From an uncultured Planctomycetota bacterium (lineage in GTDB: Bacteria; Planctomycetota; UBA1135; GCA-002686595): a stretch of 7,823 nt of DNA. Positions within the stretch are counted from its first letter, which is position 1. The number at the start of each line of letters is the position of its first letter. Where the stretch lies: positions 1 to 7,823 of the forward strand of contig CAIKQM010000289.1 in NCBI GenBank assembly GCA_903829565.1. Reading direction: 5' to 3'. Under the pieces are notes generated by a model, which was given only the letters and a program-made list of their open reading frames with translations, did no database searches and was not told the DNA's origin. The position numbers and the translations under genes are program-made. Below are positions 1 through 5,456 of this stretch, piece by piece.

Positions 1-602
1 AGGTCCAAGCTCGCGCGACGAATCAGCGTGCGACGATCCGCTTCGGGCGCAGGCGCGAGACCTTCCGCCTCCAAGCGCGCCAACACAAAGCGATCCAGAT
101 CCGTGCGCGCCCAGTTCGGTGTGCGCACTTCGGGCAGGGGCACCGTGGCCGGCGGCGGCTGGAAGGCCCAATGATCCGCGCCCGCCAACGGGTTCGCATC
201 GGTCAACGGGGTGGCGGCTTCGCTTCCGCGCGGATCGGGCGCGCCGCGACGAATCCACTCGACCACGGCGGCGATCTGTTCATCGGCGAGCTTGCCCTTG
301 GGCGGCATCGCCATGTCGGGATCGCCGTAGTGCAGCACCTTCACCAGCAGCGAGGCTTCGGGGTCACCCGGCACAATGGCCGGCCCGCTATCGCCGCCCG
401 CGAGCAGGGCTTCGCGCGTGTCGATGCGCAAGCCGCCCTTCTCCTTCTTGGGGCCACCGGCATGGCACTCGTTGCAATGCTCGGCAAACAAGGGCCGGAT
501 GCGCGTCTCAAAGTACTCGGCATCGGCGGCAGGCAACGCACCCTGCGACCACGCGAGGGTCGCAAGGCACAGCGTGGCGACGAGGGTGGAGAGGCAACGC
601 AT
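1..602 (-). CDS. Planctomycete-type c-type cytochrome / DUF1549 (PSCyt2) protein, C-terminus off the left edge
   Basis: Reading leftward from an ATG at 602 gives an open frame of 200 codons with no stop before the edge. Residues 1-20 look like a Sec signal peptide (MRCLSTLVATLCLATLAWSQ). A haem c motif C43-N-E-C46-H47 follows, and M99 in MAMPPKGKL is the likely distal haem ligand; this part matches the PSCyt1 domain. From about residue 144 (HWAFQPP) and especially 167-200 (DLDRFVLARLEAEGL, then DRRTLIRRASLDL) it matches the start of DUF1549. Known relatives are 700-1100 residues long and usually end in a DUF1553 (PSD1) domain, so most of the protein is missing here. They are exported proteins of unknown biochemical function, often paired with a DUF1501 protein. 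An in-frame GTG at 647 is an alternative start, but ATG 602 puts the signal peptide at the N-terminus. It is divergent from cutC. The family call is strong; the function is not known. Confidence 0.9.
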   Translation of the reverse strand, partial: MRCLSTLVATLCLATLAWSQGALPAADAEYFETRIRPLFAEHCNECHAGGPKKEKGGLRIDTREALLAGGDSGPAIVPGDPEASLLVKVLHYGDPDMAMPPKGKLADEQIAAVVEWIRRGAPDPRGSEAATPLTDANPLAGADHWAFQPPPATVPLPEVRTPNWARTDLDRFVLARLEAEGLAPAPEADRRTLIRRASLD

Positions 603-662
603 CGCAGCTTCAAGGATACCACCCTCGTCTCCTTCTGGGTGCGACACTAGGCTGTGGCGCGC
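603..662. promoter_or_regulatory. Divergent intergenic region, cytochrome gene / cutC
   Basis: These 60 bases separate two divergent start codons and must hold, or overlap, at least the promoters of both genes. I see no convincing -35/-10 pair on either strand. A TATCCT hexamer on the minus strand (618-613) could be a -10 box for the cytochrome gene, but nothing like TTGACA lies 16-18 bases upstream. An AGGAG on the minus strand lies about 25 bases before ATG 602, too far to act as its ribosome binding site. Confidence 0.3.
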
Positions 663-1298
663 ATGGTTCTGCTCGAAGTCTGCATCGACGATCTGGAAGG
701 CGCGCGCGCGGCCTTGCGTGGGCAAGCGCAACGCTTGGAGGTGTGCTCGCGGCTGGATGTGGGCGGGCTCACGCCGCAGGACGATTTGCTGCGGCAATTG
801 AAGGCCGAAACGCGTGTGCCGCTGTACTGCATGGTGCGCCCGCGGGGCGGTGACTTTGTGCTGCGCGACGATGACTTGGCGCGCACTTTGGAGGACTTGG
901 AGCGTGTCTTGGACGGCGGAGCCGATGGCGTGGTGTACGGTTGGATCACCCCTGATGGGCGCGTCGATCGCGCCGCGTTGGAGCAGTTGGTGGCGCGTTC
1001 ACGCGGCGTGCCGGTGACCTTTCACCGTGCCTTCGAGCAGGTCCACGACCCCGTACAAGAGCTGGAGGTGTTGATTGAGTGCGGCGTCACGCGCGTGCTG
1101 ACCGCGGGTGGAGCCAAGGATGCGCACGCAGGCCGTCAAGTACTCCGGACATTGGTGGACGCCGCGCGCGGGCGCATCGGGATCTTGCCGGGAGGTGGTG
1201 TGCGCGCCCACAATGCGGCCGAGATCCTCGCAGCCACCGGGGTCACCGAGCTGCACTCGTCGACGGTGTTCCCGACCGCGGCGTTGAGCGGCTTTTAG
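663..1298 (+). CDS. cutC: CutC-family (copper homeostasis-like) TIM-barrel protein, short C-terminus
   Basis: The 211-residue product matches the CutC family along nearly its whole length. Motifs from the ATG at 663 are LLEVC (C7), LEVCSRLDVGGLTP (C28), MVRPRGGDF, GADGVVYG followed by DGRVD, TFHRAF (H121, R122), RVLTAGG, LPGGGV (175-180) and a final ELHSS. CutC is a cytoplasmic TIM-barrel protein. The copper phenotype of the E. coli gene was later traced to the sRNA MicL encoded at its 3' end, so the true activity is unsettled. E. coli CutC has about 248 residues and continues past LHSSA with a conserved MRYRN segment. This protein stops about 10 residues after ELHSS and lacks that segment. 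A GTG at 654 would add three residues (MAR); ATG 663 fits the family N-terminus better. There is no good Shine-Dalgarno sequence. Its stop overlaps the stop of the convergent regulator gene by 4 bases. Confidence 0.9.
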   Translation: MVLLEVCIDDLEGARAALRGQAQRLEVCSRLDVGGLTPQDDLLRQLKAETRVPLYCMVRPRGGDFVLRDDDLARTLEDLERVLDGGADGVVYGWITPDGRVDRAALEQLVARSRGVPVTFHRAFEQVHDPVQELEVLIECGVTRVLTAGGAKDAHAGRQVLRTLVDAARGRIGILPGGGVRAHNAAEILAATGVTELHSSTVFPTAALSGF

Positions 1299-1666
1299 CG
1301 CTGTTTCACGGCCTTTTTGGCCTTTTTCTGGGGCGGATGCAGCCGCTGACGATCCTTGGCGAACTCGGCATCGTCGGCCTCAAGGTGCGGCAAGAGATCC
1401 AGCACTGCTTGGTGCAAGGGCGTAGAAGCCTCGGCCAAGCTGTACCAGCGTTCGCGGCCGTCTTTGCGCAGAGTGATCGCACCGGCGCGATCCAGGTCAC
1501 GCAACTGGCGTGAAGCATTCGGTTGCGCCACCGCCAAGGCCCGGCCCAAGTCACCAGCCTTGCGCTCTCCGTGGCGCAGCAGCGCCAACAAGCGCAAGGA
1601 CGAACGCAACAACAGGAGCTTGGCGCTGCCTCGAGTCTTCTTACCCATGCTGGCTCTCTTCGTCAT
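1295..1666 (-). CDS. ArsR-like winged helix-turn-helix transcriptional regulator
   Basis: From ATG 1666 the product has 123 residues. It has the order of an ArsR/SmtB DNA-binding domain: helices around 15-32 (SLRLLALLRHGE), KAGDLGRALAVAQ, a recognition helix at 48-58 (QPNASRQLRDL), and a beta wing at 64-77 (ITLRKDGRERWYSL). The protein contains no cysteine, so it lacks the ELCVCDL-type metal site of ArsR/SmtB/CadC sensors and probably responds to something else. The region around DDAEFAKDRQRL resembles the linker where some ArsR proteins are fused to a methyltransferase; here a Lys-rich tail (QKKAKKAVKQR) ends the protein instead. It lies directly downstream of the membrane protein gene. A TTG at 1678 overlaps that gene's stop as TTGA, ATG 1666 follows 8 bases after it, and ATG 1648 has the better upstream purines (AGAGAG). 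All three starts are possible. Autoregulation of the two-gene unit is an inference. Confidence 0.8.
   Translation of the reverse strand: MTKRASMGKKTRGSAKLLLLRSSLRLLALLRHGERKAGDLGRALAVAQPNASRQLRDLDRAGAITLRKDGRERWYSLAEASTPLHQAVLDLLPHLEADDAEFAKDRQRLHPPQKKAKKAVKQR
1310..1327 (+). terminator. Possible terminator of cutC (GGCC-T5 tandem)
   Basis: Just after the cutC stop the plus strand reads GGCCTTTTT twice in tandem. The two GGCC blocks can pair as a 4-bp stem with a T5 loop, and the second T5 run supplies a U-tract. The stem is short, so termination would be weak. The same bases encode the KKAKKA part of the Lys-rich tail of the regulator on the other strand, which is an equally good reason for the repeat. 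Confidence 0.3.
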
Positions 1667-1674
1667 CCTCGCGA

Positions 1675-2031
1675 TCAATCCACACGCCGGGCTTCTACAT
1701 CGATGATCCGGCCACCGCCACCACCACCGCTGCTGCCGCCACCACCCTCCATCGGCGGGCGACGACGGCGGCGACCAAAGCCCAACACGCCGAAGTCGAT
1801 CAGCACCGCCAGCACCATGACGATCCAGCCGGCGCCATCCAGCTCGGCACCCTTGGTGTGCACGAGGGCATAGGCCAGGGTGGTCACCGGCAGGAAGAAG
1901 AAGCCCAAGAAGGGCCAGATCTTCGTCTCAAACGCGTTGCCGATGGCATCGGTGAAGAGCCAAGTGACGAGCAACACGAGACGCGGCAGCGACAGCCACA
2001 GACATCCGAGCAGGCACGGCATGGGGCGCAT
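1675..2031 (-). CDS. Small three-helix membrane protein with Gly-rich cytosolic-type tail
   Basis: This protein of 118 residues has three hydrophobic segments at about 7-27 (LLGCLWLSLPRLVLLVTWLF), 39-57 (WPFLGFFFLPVTTLAYALV) and 68-86 (GWIVMVLAVLIDFGVLGFG). An Arg cluster (RRRRR) and a Gly/Ser-rich stretch (GGGGSSGGGGGG) follow, then a conserved-looking end, RIIDVEARRVD. The Arg cluster after the third segment suggests a cytoplasmic C-terminus. I recognise the general type, a small conserved bacterial membrane protein of unknown function, but no named family. It is the first gene of a unit with the ArsR-like regulator. ATG 2031 gives the longest frame; ATG 2022 is an alternative. Neither has a clear ribosome binding site. 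A TAGACT hexamer directly before ATG 2031 resembles a -10 box but lacks a partner -35. Confidence 0.7.
   Translation of the reverse strand: MRPMPCLLGCLWLSLPRLVLLVTWLFTDAIGNAFETKIWPFLGFFFLPVTTLAYALVHTKGAELDGAGWIVMVLAVLIDFGVLGFGRRRRRPPMEGGGGSSGGGGGGRIIDVEARRVD
1709..1751. repeat. Low-complexity CCN/GGN tract encoding poly-Gly
   Basis: On the plus strand the bases are almost all CCA, CCG and CTG triplets (for example CCACCGCCACCACCACC). On the minus strand they encode the Gly/Ser-rich linker near the end of the small membrane protein. Tracts like this can change length by slippage. Confidence 0.6.
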
Positions 2032-2104
2032 AGTCTAGCGACGAGGTGGTGAAACGGGTCGCGCAAGTTGCCAGACTCGCTGCGCACACTTTGCACAGCA
2101 ACCG
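2032..2104. promoter_or_regulatory. Divergent intergenic region, membrane protein-arsR unit / mltA operon
   Basis: These 73 bases lie between the divergent starts at 2031 (minus) and 2105 (plus) and must carry promoters for both units. A TTGCCA at 2068-2073 resembles a plus-strand -35 box, but the hexamer 17 bases further (TTGCAC) is a poor -10. On the minus strand TAGACT (2037-2032) matches four of six -10 bases but sits right against the ATG. This is the natural place for an ArsR-like operator, yet I find no clear inverted repeat. Confidence 0.35.
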
Positions 2105-3280
2105 ATGACCCACAACCTACGCACGCGTCTCGTCGCCACCTGCACGGCGGCTCTCCTCGTTGTCACCTCCGCTTGCCAAGTCGCCAAGGACTATGGCCGC
2201 CCTCTGCCCGAGGGAGCGCCGGCCTTGCTGCCGCTGGACCCGGGCGAAGCGCCGCCGCGCTTTGGCCATGATGTCTACGCCAAGGCCGAGATCTTGCCCG
2301 CGCTCGAACAGAGCATCGCGTGGACCAAGAAGAAGAGCTCGGCCAAGTTCTTCCCGATCGAAGGCGTGACCCAAGAGCGCGCCACCAAGAGCTTGGAGCG
2401 CTTCAAGCAGCTGTTGACGGAATGCACCACGCCGGATGAGTTCGAGTCGCGTGTGCTCGCCGAGTTCGAAGTGCTCAAGAGTGCCGGTTGGGATGGTCGC
2501 GGTGGCGGTGTGCTGTACACCGCGTACTGCACGCCGATCTTGCCGGGCAGCCGCACGCAAACAGCGCAGTGCCGCTATCCGCTGTACGCGATGCCGAACG
2601 ATCTCGCCAAGGGCGAAGACGGCGTCATCCTCGGTCGTCAGACGACGACTGGATACGAGCAGTACCCGGATCGTGCCACCATCGAAGCCAGTGCGCTGCT
2701 GGTGGGCAAAGGCCTGGAGCTCGCGTGGTTGCAAGACCCGATCGACGCGTACATCGCGCATGTGAATGGCTCGGCTTTCATCCGTTTGGAGGATGGTTCG
2801 CTGTACAAGCTGGGCTACTCGGCCAAGAACGGCCGCGAGTACTCGTCGTTGGGCCAAGCGCTGGTCGCTGATGGCCAACTGCCGAAGGATGGCGTCTCGT
2901 TGCGCGCGATTCGTGCATGGGCACAAGCCAACCCTGACAAGGTGCAGGACTATCTCCATCGCAACGAAAGCTATGTGTTCTTCACGCCGATCGAAGGCAC
3001 ACCGCGTGGCTCGCTGAATGTGCCTGTCACGGGCAATCGCAGCTTGGCAACGGACAAGACGCTCTTCCCGCGTGGTGCACTCGTGTATGTCACCGGTACT
3101 GTGGGCGCAGGTGGCGAAGGCGCGGTCATCGATCACTTCATGTTGGATCAAGACACCGGTGGAGCGATCCGCACCGCCGGTCGCGCCGATGTGTACTTGG
3201 GCTCGGGTGATGAAGCCGAACAAGTTGCCGGCGCCACGCGCAGCGAAGGACAGCTGTACTACTTCTTCGTGAAGGAGTGA
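2105..3280 (+). CDS. mltA: MltA-type membrane-bound lytic murein transglycosylase (lipoprotein)
   Basis: The product has 391 residues, against 365 in E. coli MltA. It would cleave the MurNAc-GlcNAc bond of peptidoglycan non-hydrolytically, giving 1,6-anhydro ends, on the periplasmic side. Residues 1-23 form a signal peptide ending VVTSA before C24, a plausible though not ideal lipobox. MltA motifs follow in order: TAYCTPILPGSRT, CRYPLYAMP, YPDRATIEASAL, VNGSAF, GYSAKNGREYSSLG, LRAIRAW, SYVFF, GSLNVPVTGNRSLATDK, and DQDTGGAI with D350, which aligns with the catalytic Asp308 of E. coli MltA. D362 (RADVYLG) aligns with another conserved Asp. The first motif has Cys142 where E. coli has Tyr (YYTP). 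The ATG at 2105 lacks a Shine-Dalgarno sequence, but it gives an intact signal peptide. It is the first gene of a four-gene operon. The family call is firm. Confidence 0.93.
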   Translation: MTHNLRTRLVATCTAALLVVTSACQVAKDYGRPLPEGAPALLPLDPGEAPPRFGHDVYAKAEILPALEQSIAWTKKKSSAKFFPIEGVTQERATKSLERFKQLLTECTTPDEFESRVLAEFEVLKSAGWDGRGGGVLYTAYCTPILPGSRTQTAQCRYPLYAMPNDLAKGEDGVILGRQTTTGYEQYPDRATIEASALLVGKGLELAWLQDPIDAYIAHVNGSAFIRLEDGSLYKLGYSAKNGREYSSLGQALVADGQLPKDGVSLRAIRAWAQANPDKVQDYLHRNESYVFFTPIEGTPRGSLNVPVTGNRSLATDKTLFPRGALVYVTGTVGAGGEGAVIDHFMLDQDTGGAIRTAGRADVYLGSGDEAEQVAGATRSEGQLYYFFVKE

Positions 3281-3290
3281 GAAGCGCGAC

Positions 3291-3749
3291 ATGAGCACAC
3301 GACCCGCTGGCACCGTGCGCGCCGTGTGTCTCGGGTCGGGTGGCATCCCGAAGCAGGTCGTGGACGAGGCCGAGTGCACAGAGCTCGGCCTCGTAGGTGA
3401 TGGCCATCGCTACAAGCTGCATGGCGGTGCGAATCGTGCTGTGTGTTTGTTCAGCACGGAAGACTATGCGGCGCTGCAACGCGATGGTGTGCGTGCCGAA
3501 GCTCCAGGTTCGTATGGCGAGAACCTGTTGATTGAAGGGTTGGACTTCGCGCAGTTGCGGCCTGACGATCGTCTGACCGTGGGGACTGAGGTGCTGCTGC
3601 AGATCCATGATGTGCGCGAGCCCTGCAAGACGCTGCGTCCGTTGGATGCGCGCTTTCCGGACCTCATGCTGGGGCGCAGCGGCTTTGTCTGCCGTGTGCT
3701 GCGCCCGGGGCGATTGCGCCCGGGAATGAGCGTGAGCGTGGTACCTTGA
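3291..3749 (+). CDS. Stand-alone MOSC-domain protein
   Basis: This 152-residue protein is a single MOSC domain (the C-terminal beta-barrel domain of molybdenum cofactor sulfurase). Diagnostic motifs are LGLVGDGHRYKLHGGANRAV, LFSTEDYAAL, SYGENLLIEGLDF and REPCKTL. C112 in REPC is the conserved cysteine that in this superfamily is thought to handle sulfur or bind cofactor. YiiM and mARC proteins carry the same domain with extra parts; this one has none. No signal peptide is visible, so it should be cytoplasmic. It starts 10 bases after the mltA stop. AAGGAG at 3272-3277, inside the end of mltA, lies 13 bases before the ATG, and GAGAAG lies closer; this is the best Shine-Dalgarno candidate in the window. 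Its substrate is unknown, and no molybdoenzyme gene is near. Confidence 0.88.
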   Translation: MSTRPAGTVRAVCLGSGGIPKQVVDEAECTELGLVGDGHRYKLHGGANRAVCLFSTEDYAALQRDGVRAEAPGSYGENLLIEGLDFAQLRPDDRLTVGTEVLLQIHDVREPCKTLRPLDARFPDLMLGRSGFVCRVLRPGRLRPGMSVSVVP

Positions 3750-3754
3750 CAGAG

Positions 3755-4483
3755 ATGAGTGACGCGCACGATCTCGACCGCTCCAACCTCGTGTACCACG
3801 AGGCGCAGGACCGTATGGCCTTGTTGCCGAACTACTACGGTTGGATCGCCAAGCGCTTTCAAGACTGCGTGCGCGGCACCGTGCTTGAGCTCGGTTGCGG
3901 TGCGGGCATGGTGCTCGATCACTACCTGCCGCGTTGCGAGCGTGTCATCGCCGTGGATGTGAATCCGGAGCTGCTGACCAAGCTGCAAGCGCGCTTTCCC
4001 GCGCACAAGGTGCAAGCGCGTCAAGCCGACTTGCGCGGTGACTGGCATGAGTTGGCTGACGTGAAGGCGGATGTGGCCATCGCGCTCGATGTGGTCGAGC
4101 ACTTTGAAGACCACGATGCGTTCGTCGAGAAGCTCAAGGCGCGCCTGCGTCCCGGTGGCACGGCTGCGATCAAGGTCCCGGCGCAAGCGAACCTCTACGG
4201 CGCGATGGACAAGGCCAGTGGACACTGGCGACGCTATGACGCCGCCGATCTGCAGGCGCTGTTCGAGCGGCATGGCTTCCGCACGCGCGCTTTGCGGCCG
4301 ATGAACCCGGTTGGTGCTTGGGGCTATCGCCTCAAGAAAGACCGGCAAACCAACTACTCCAAGACCTTCTCGCCCACGAAGCTCAAGCTCGTCAACGCAG
4401 CCATTCCTGTGCTGTCGTTGTTCGACTTGGTGCCGGGGCTCGATGGTCTCTCTCTGGTCGGCGTGTTCGATCTTCCCGCATGA
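3755..4483 (+). CDS. Class I SAM-dependent methyltransferase
   Basis: The 242-residue product has a Rossmann-type methyltransferase fold. Motif I is VLELGCGAG at residues 43-51 (SAM binding). The acidic end of strand 2 is VIAVDVNPELL, motif II/III is ALDVVEHFEDH (D112), and LRPGG is the post-motif III element. HWRRYDAADLQALFERHGF resembles the region after the core in Methyltransf_11/23 enzymes. The C-terminal part (NPVGAWGYRLKK, then FSPTKLKLVNAAIPVLSLFD and GLSLVGVF) resembles enzymes found with glycosyltransferases, often with a partly hydrophobic tail. The substrate cannot be read from sequence. The in-frame TTG at 3746 overlaps the MOSC stop as TTGA; I chose ATG 3755, 5 bases after that stop, because the core begins well downstream. 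The stop overlaps the next start as ATGA, which suggests translational coupling. Confidence 0.88.
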   Translation: MSDAHDLDRSNLVYHEAQDRMALLPNYYGWIAKRFQDCVRGTVLELGCGAGMVLDHYLPRCERVIAVDVNPELLTKLQARFPAHKVQARQADLRGDWHELADVKADVAIALDVVEHFEDHDAFVEKLKARLRPGGTAAIKVPAQANLYGAMDKASGHWRRYDAADLQALFERHGFRTRALRPMNPVGAWGYRLKKDRQTNYSKTFSPTKLKLVNAAIPVLSLFDLVPGLDGLSLVGVFDLPA

Positions 4484-5445
4484 ACCATCTCTTTCGTTGG
4501 ACAGCATGGTGCGTCACTGCACTGGTCATGACGGCGTGTTTGAGCCAGTCCAAGGACAAGGCTGAGAGCGACGAAGGCTTGCCTGAGAGCTTCCAGGTGC
4601 TGACCTTCAACCTGTGGCACGGTGGTGATGCGGGCAAGCGTCCGTTGTCCGATACCTTGCGCGTGTTGCAGCGCGTGGACCCCGATGCCGTGTGCTTTCA
4701 AGAAGTCCAGGGGCTCGCAGCGGATCAACCGGACAACGCCGCGCGCATGGCGCGCGAGCTGGGTTGGAACTACGTTGCACTGTCGGGGCGGCGCGGCATC
4801 GCGACGCGCCACACAGTCATCGAACGCGCCAAAGACTCGATCGTCATCGGCCTGAGCAGCGGCCGGACGGTGCGCGTGGCTTGCGTGCACTTGCCGTCAG
4901 CGCCGTACCAGCCGTATCAACTGGCACGCATCCCCTACCAAGGTGGTCGCTTCTTGACGACTGCCGAAGAGGCCGTCGAAGCAGCGCGCGCAGCACGTGG
5001 AGAACAGGTCAGCTCCTTGCTGATCGGGTTGGAAAGCGCGCTGGACAACGAAGAGCCGCTGATCGTTGGTGGTGACTTCAATGAGCCTTCCCATATGGAT
5101 TGGACGCCGGCCGCAGTAGCGCGTGGCTGGTACCCGATCGCTGTGGCGTGGCCGACCTCGAGCACCTTGGCCGAGGCTGGCTTGGTCGACACATGGCGCG
5201 CTCTCCACCCGAATCCGCTGGAATGGCCGGGTCTCACTTGGACGCCGACAACCAAACCTGACGACCCGAACGATCGTCATGATCGCATCGACTGGTTGCT
5301 GCATGCCGGCTCAGGAGTGCGACCGGTGCGCATTCGCGTGGTGGGCGAATCGAGTTTGACCAGCGAAGTGGTGTGCGACCCTTGGCCGTCGGATCACCGC
5401 GCAGTCGCGGCGACCTACTTGCTGACGGGCGCAGCCGCGCGCTGA
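4480..5445 (+). CDS. Endonuclease/exonuclease/phosphatase (EEP) superfamily lipoprotein
   Basis: The product has 321 residues. A signal peptide (residues 1-19) ends LVMTA before C20, so a membrane-anchored lipoprotein is likely. The full EEP catalytic set is present: N44 in LTFNLW, E75 in CFQEVQ (metal ligand), H137 in VHLPSAPYQPY, D199 and N201 in GGDFNEPSH, D268 and D271 in DRIDWLL, and D305-H306 in WPSDHRAV. The superfamily hydrolyses phosphodiesters or phosphomonoesters with a divalent metal and includes nucleases, sphingomyelinases and inositol phosphatases. The HLPSAPYQPY and GDFNEPSHMDWT signatures resemble secreted EEP proteins of unknown substrate. The frame is open upstream to 4318, but ATG 4480 overlaps the methyltransferase stop as ATGA and puts the lipoprotein signal at the N-terminus, so it is preferred. 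It is the last gene of the operon and converges on the DUF748 gene. Confidence 0.9.
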   Translation: MNHLFRWTAWCVTALVMTACLSQSKDKAESDEGLPESFQVLTFNLWHGGDAGKRPLSDTLRVLQRVDPDAVCFQEVQGLAADQPDNAARMARELGWNYVALSGRRGIATRHTVIERAKDSIVIGLSSGRTVRVACVHLPSAPYQPYQLARIPYQGGRFLTTAEEAVEAARAARGEQVSSLLIGLESALDNEEPLIVGGDFNEPSHMDWTPAAVARGWYPIAVAWPTSSTLAEAGLVDTWRALHPNPLEWPGLTWTPTTKPDDPNDRHDRIDWLLHAGSGVRPVRIRVVGESSLTSEVVCDPWPSDHRAVAATYLLTGAAAR

Positions 5446-5456
5446 GCAATCAGCGC
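5439..5456. terminator. Palindromic hairpin spanning both convergent stop codons
   Basis: GCGCTGA (5439-5445), loop GCAA (5446-5449), TCAGCGC (5450-5456). This is a perfect 7-bp stem with a GNRA-type tetraloop in the plus-strand RNA. The plus-strand TGA of the EEP gene and the minus-strand TGA of the DUF748 gene are the inner three pairs of the stem. No T-run follows on either side, so it is not a textbook intrinsic terminator. It may still mark or protect both 3' ends. Confidence 0.4.

Noticed and set aside
119..853. Plus-strand frames of 244 and 159 codons starting at 119 and 171, before cutC
   Set aside because: They lie opposite the cytochrome gene, whose haem motif and DUF1549 start are clear. 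The first also runs into cutC in the wrong frame.
2356..2998. A repeated PIEG-type segment in MltA, encoded by CCGATCGAAGGC near 2356 and 2988
   Set aside because: Only a dozen bases match, and the surrounding protein segments are unrelated, so this looks like codon-choice coincidence rather than a duplication.
2117..3379. A 420-codon open frame on the minus strand opposite mltA
   Set aside because: It lies exactly opposite a gene with full MltA motifs, and its translation shows no recognisable domain. High GC at third codon positions commonly leaves such antisense frames open.
4318..4479. A longer start for the EEP protein at 4318
   Set aside because: It would overlap the methyltransferase by over 160 bases and bury the lipoprotein signal; ATG 4480 with the ATGA overlap fits better.
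3464..4507. A 347-codon minus-strand frame opposite the MOSC and methyltransferase genes
   Set aside because: It crosses two well-supported plus-strand genes and has the Arg/His-rich, low-complexity look of an antisense shadow.
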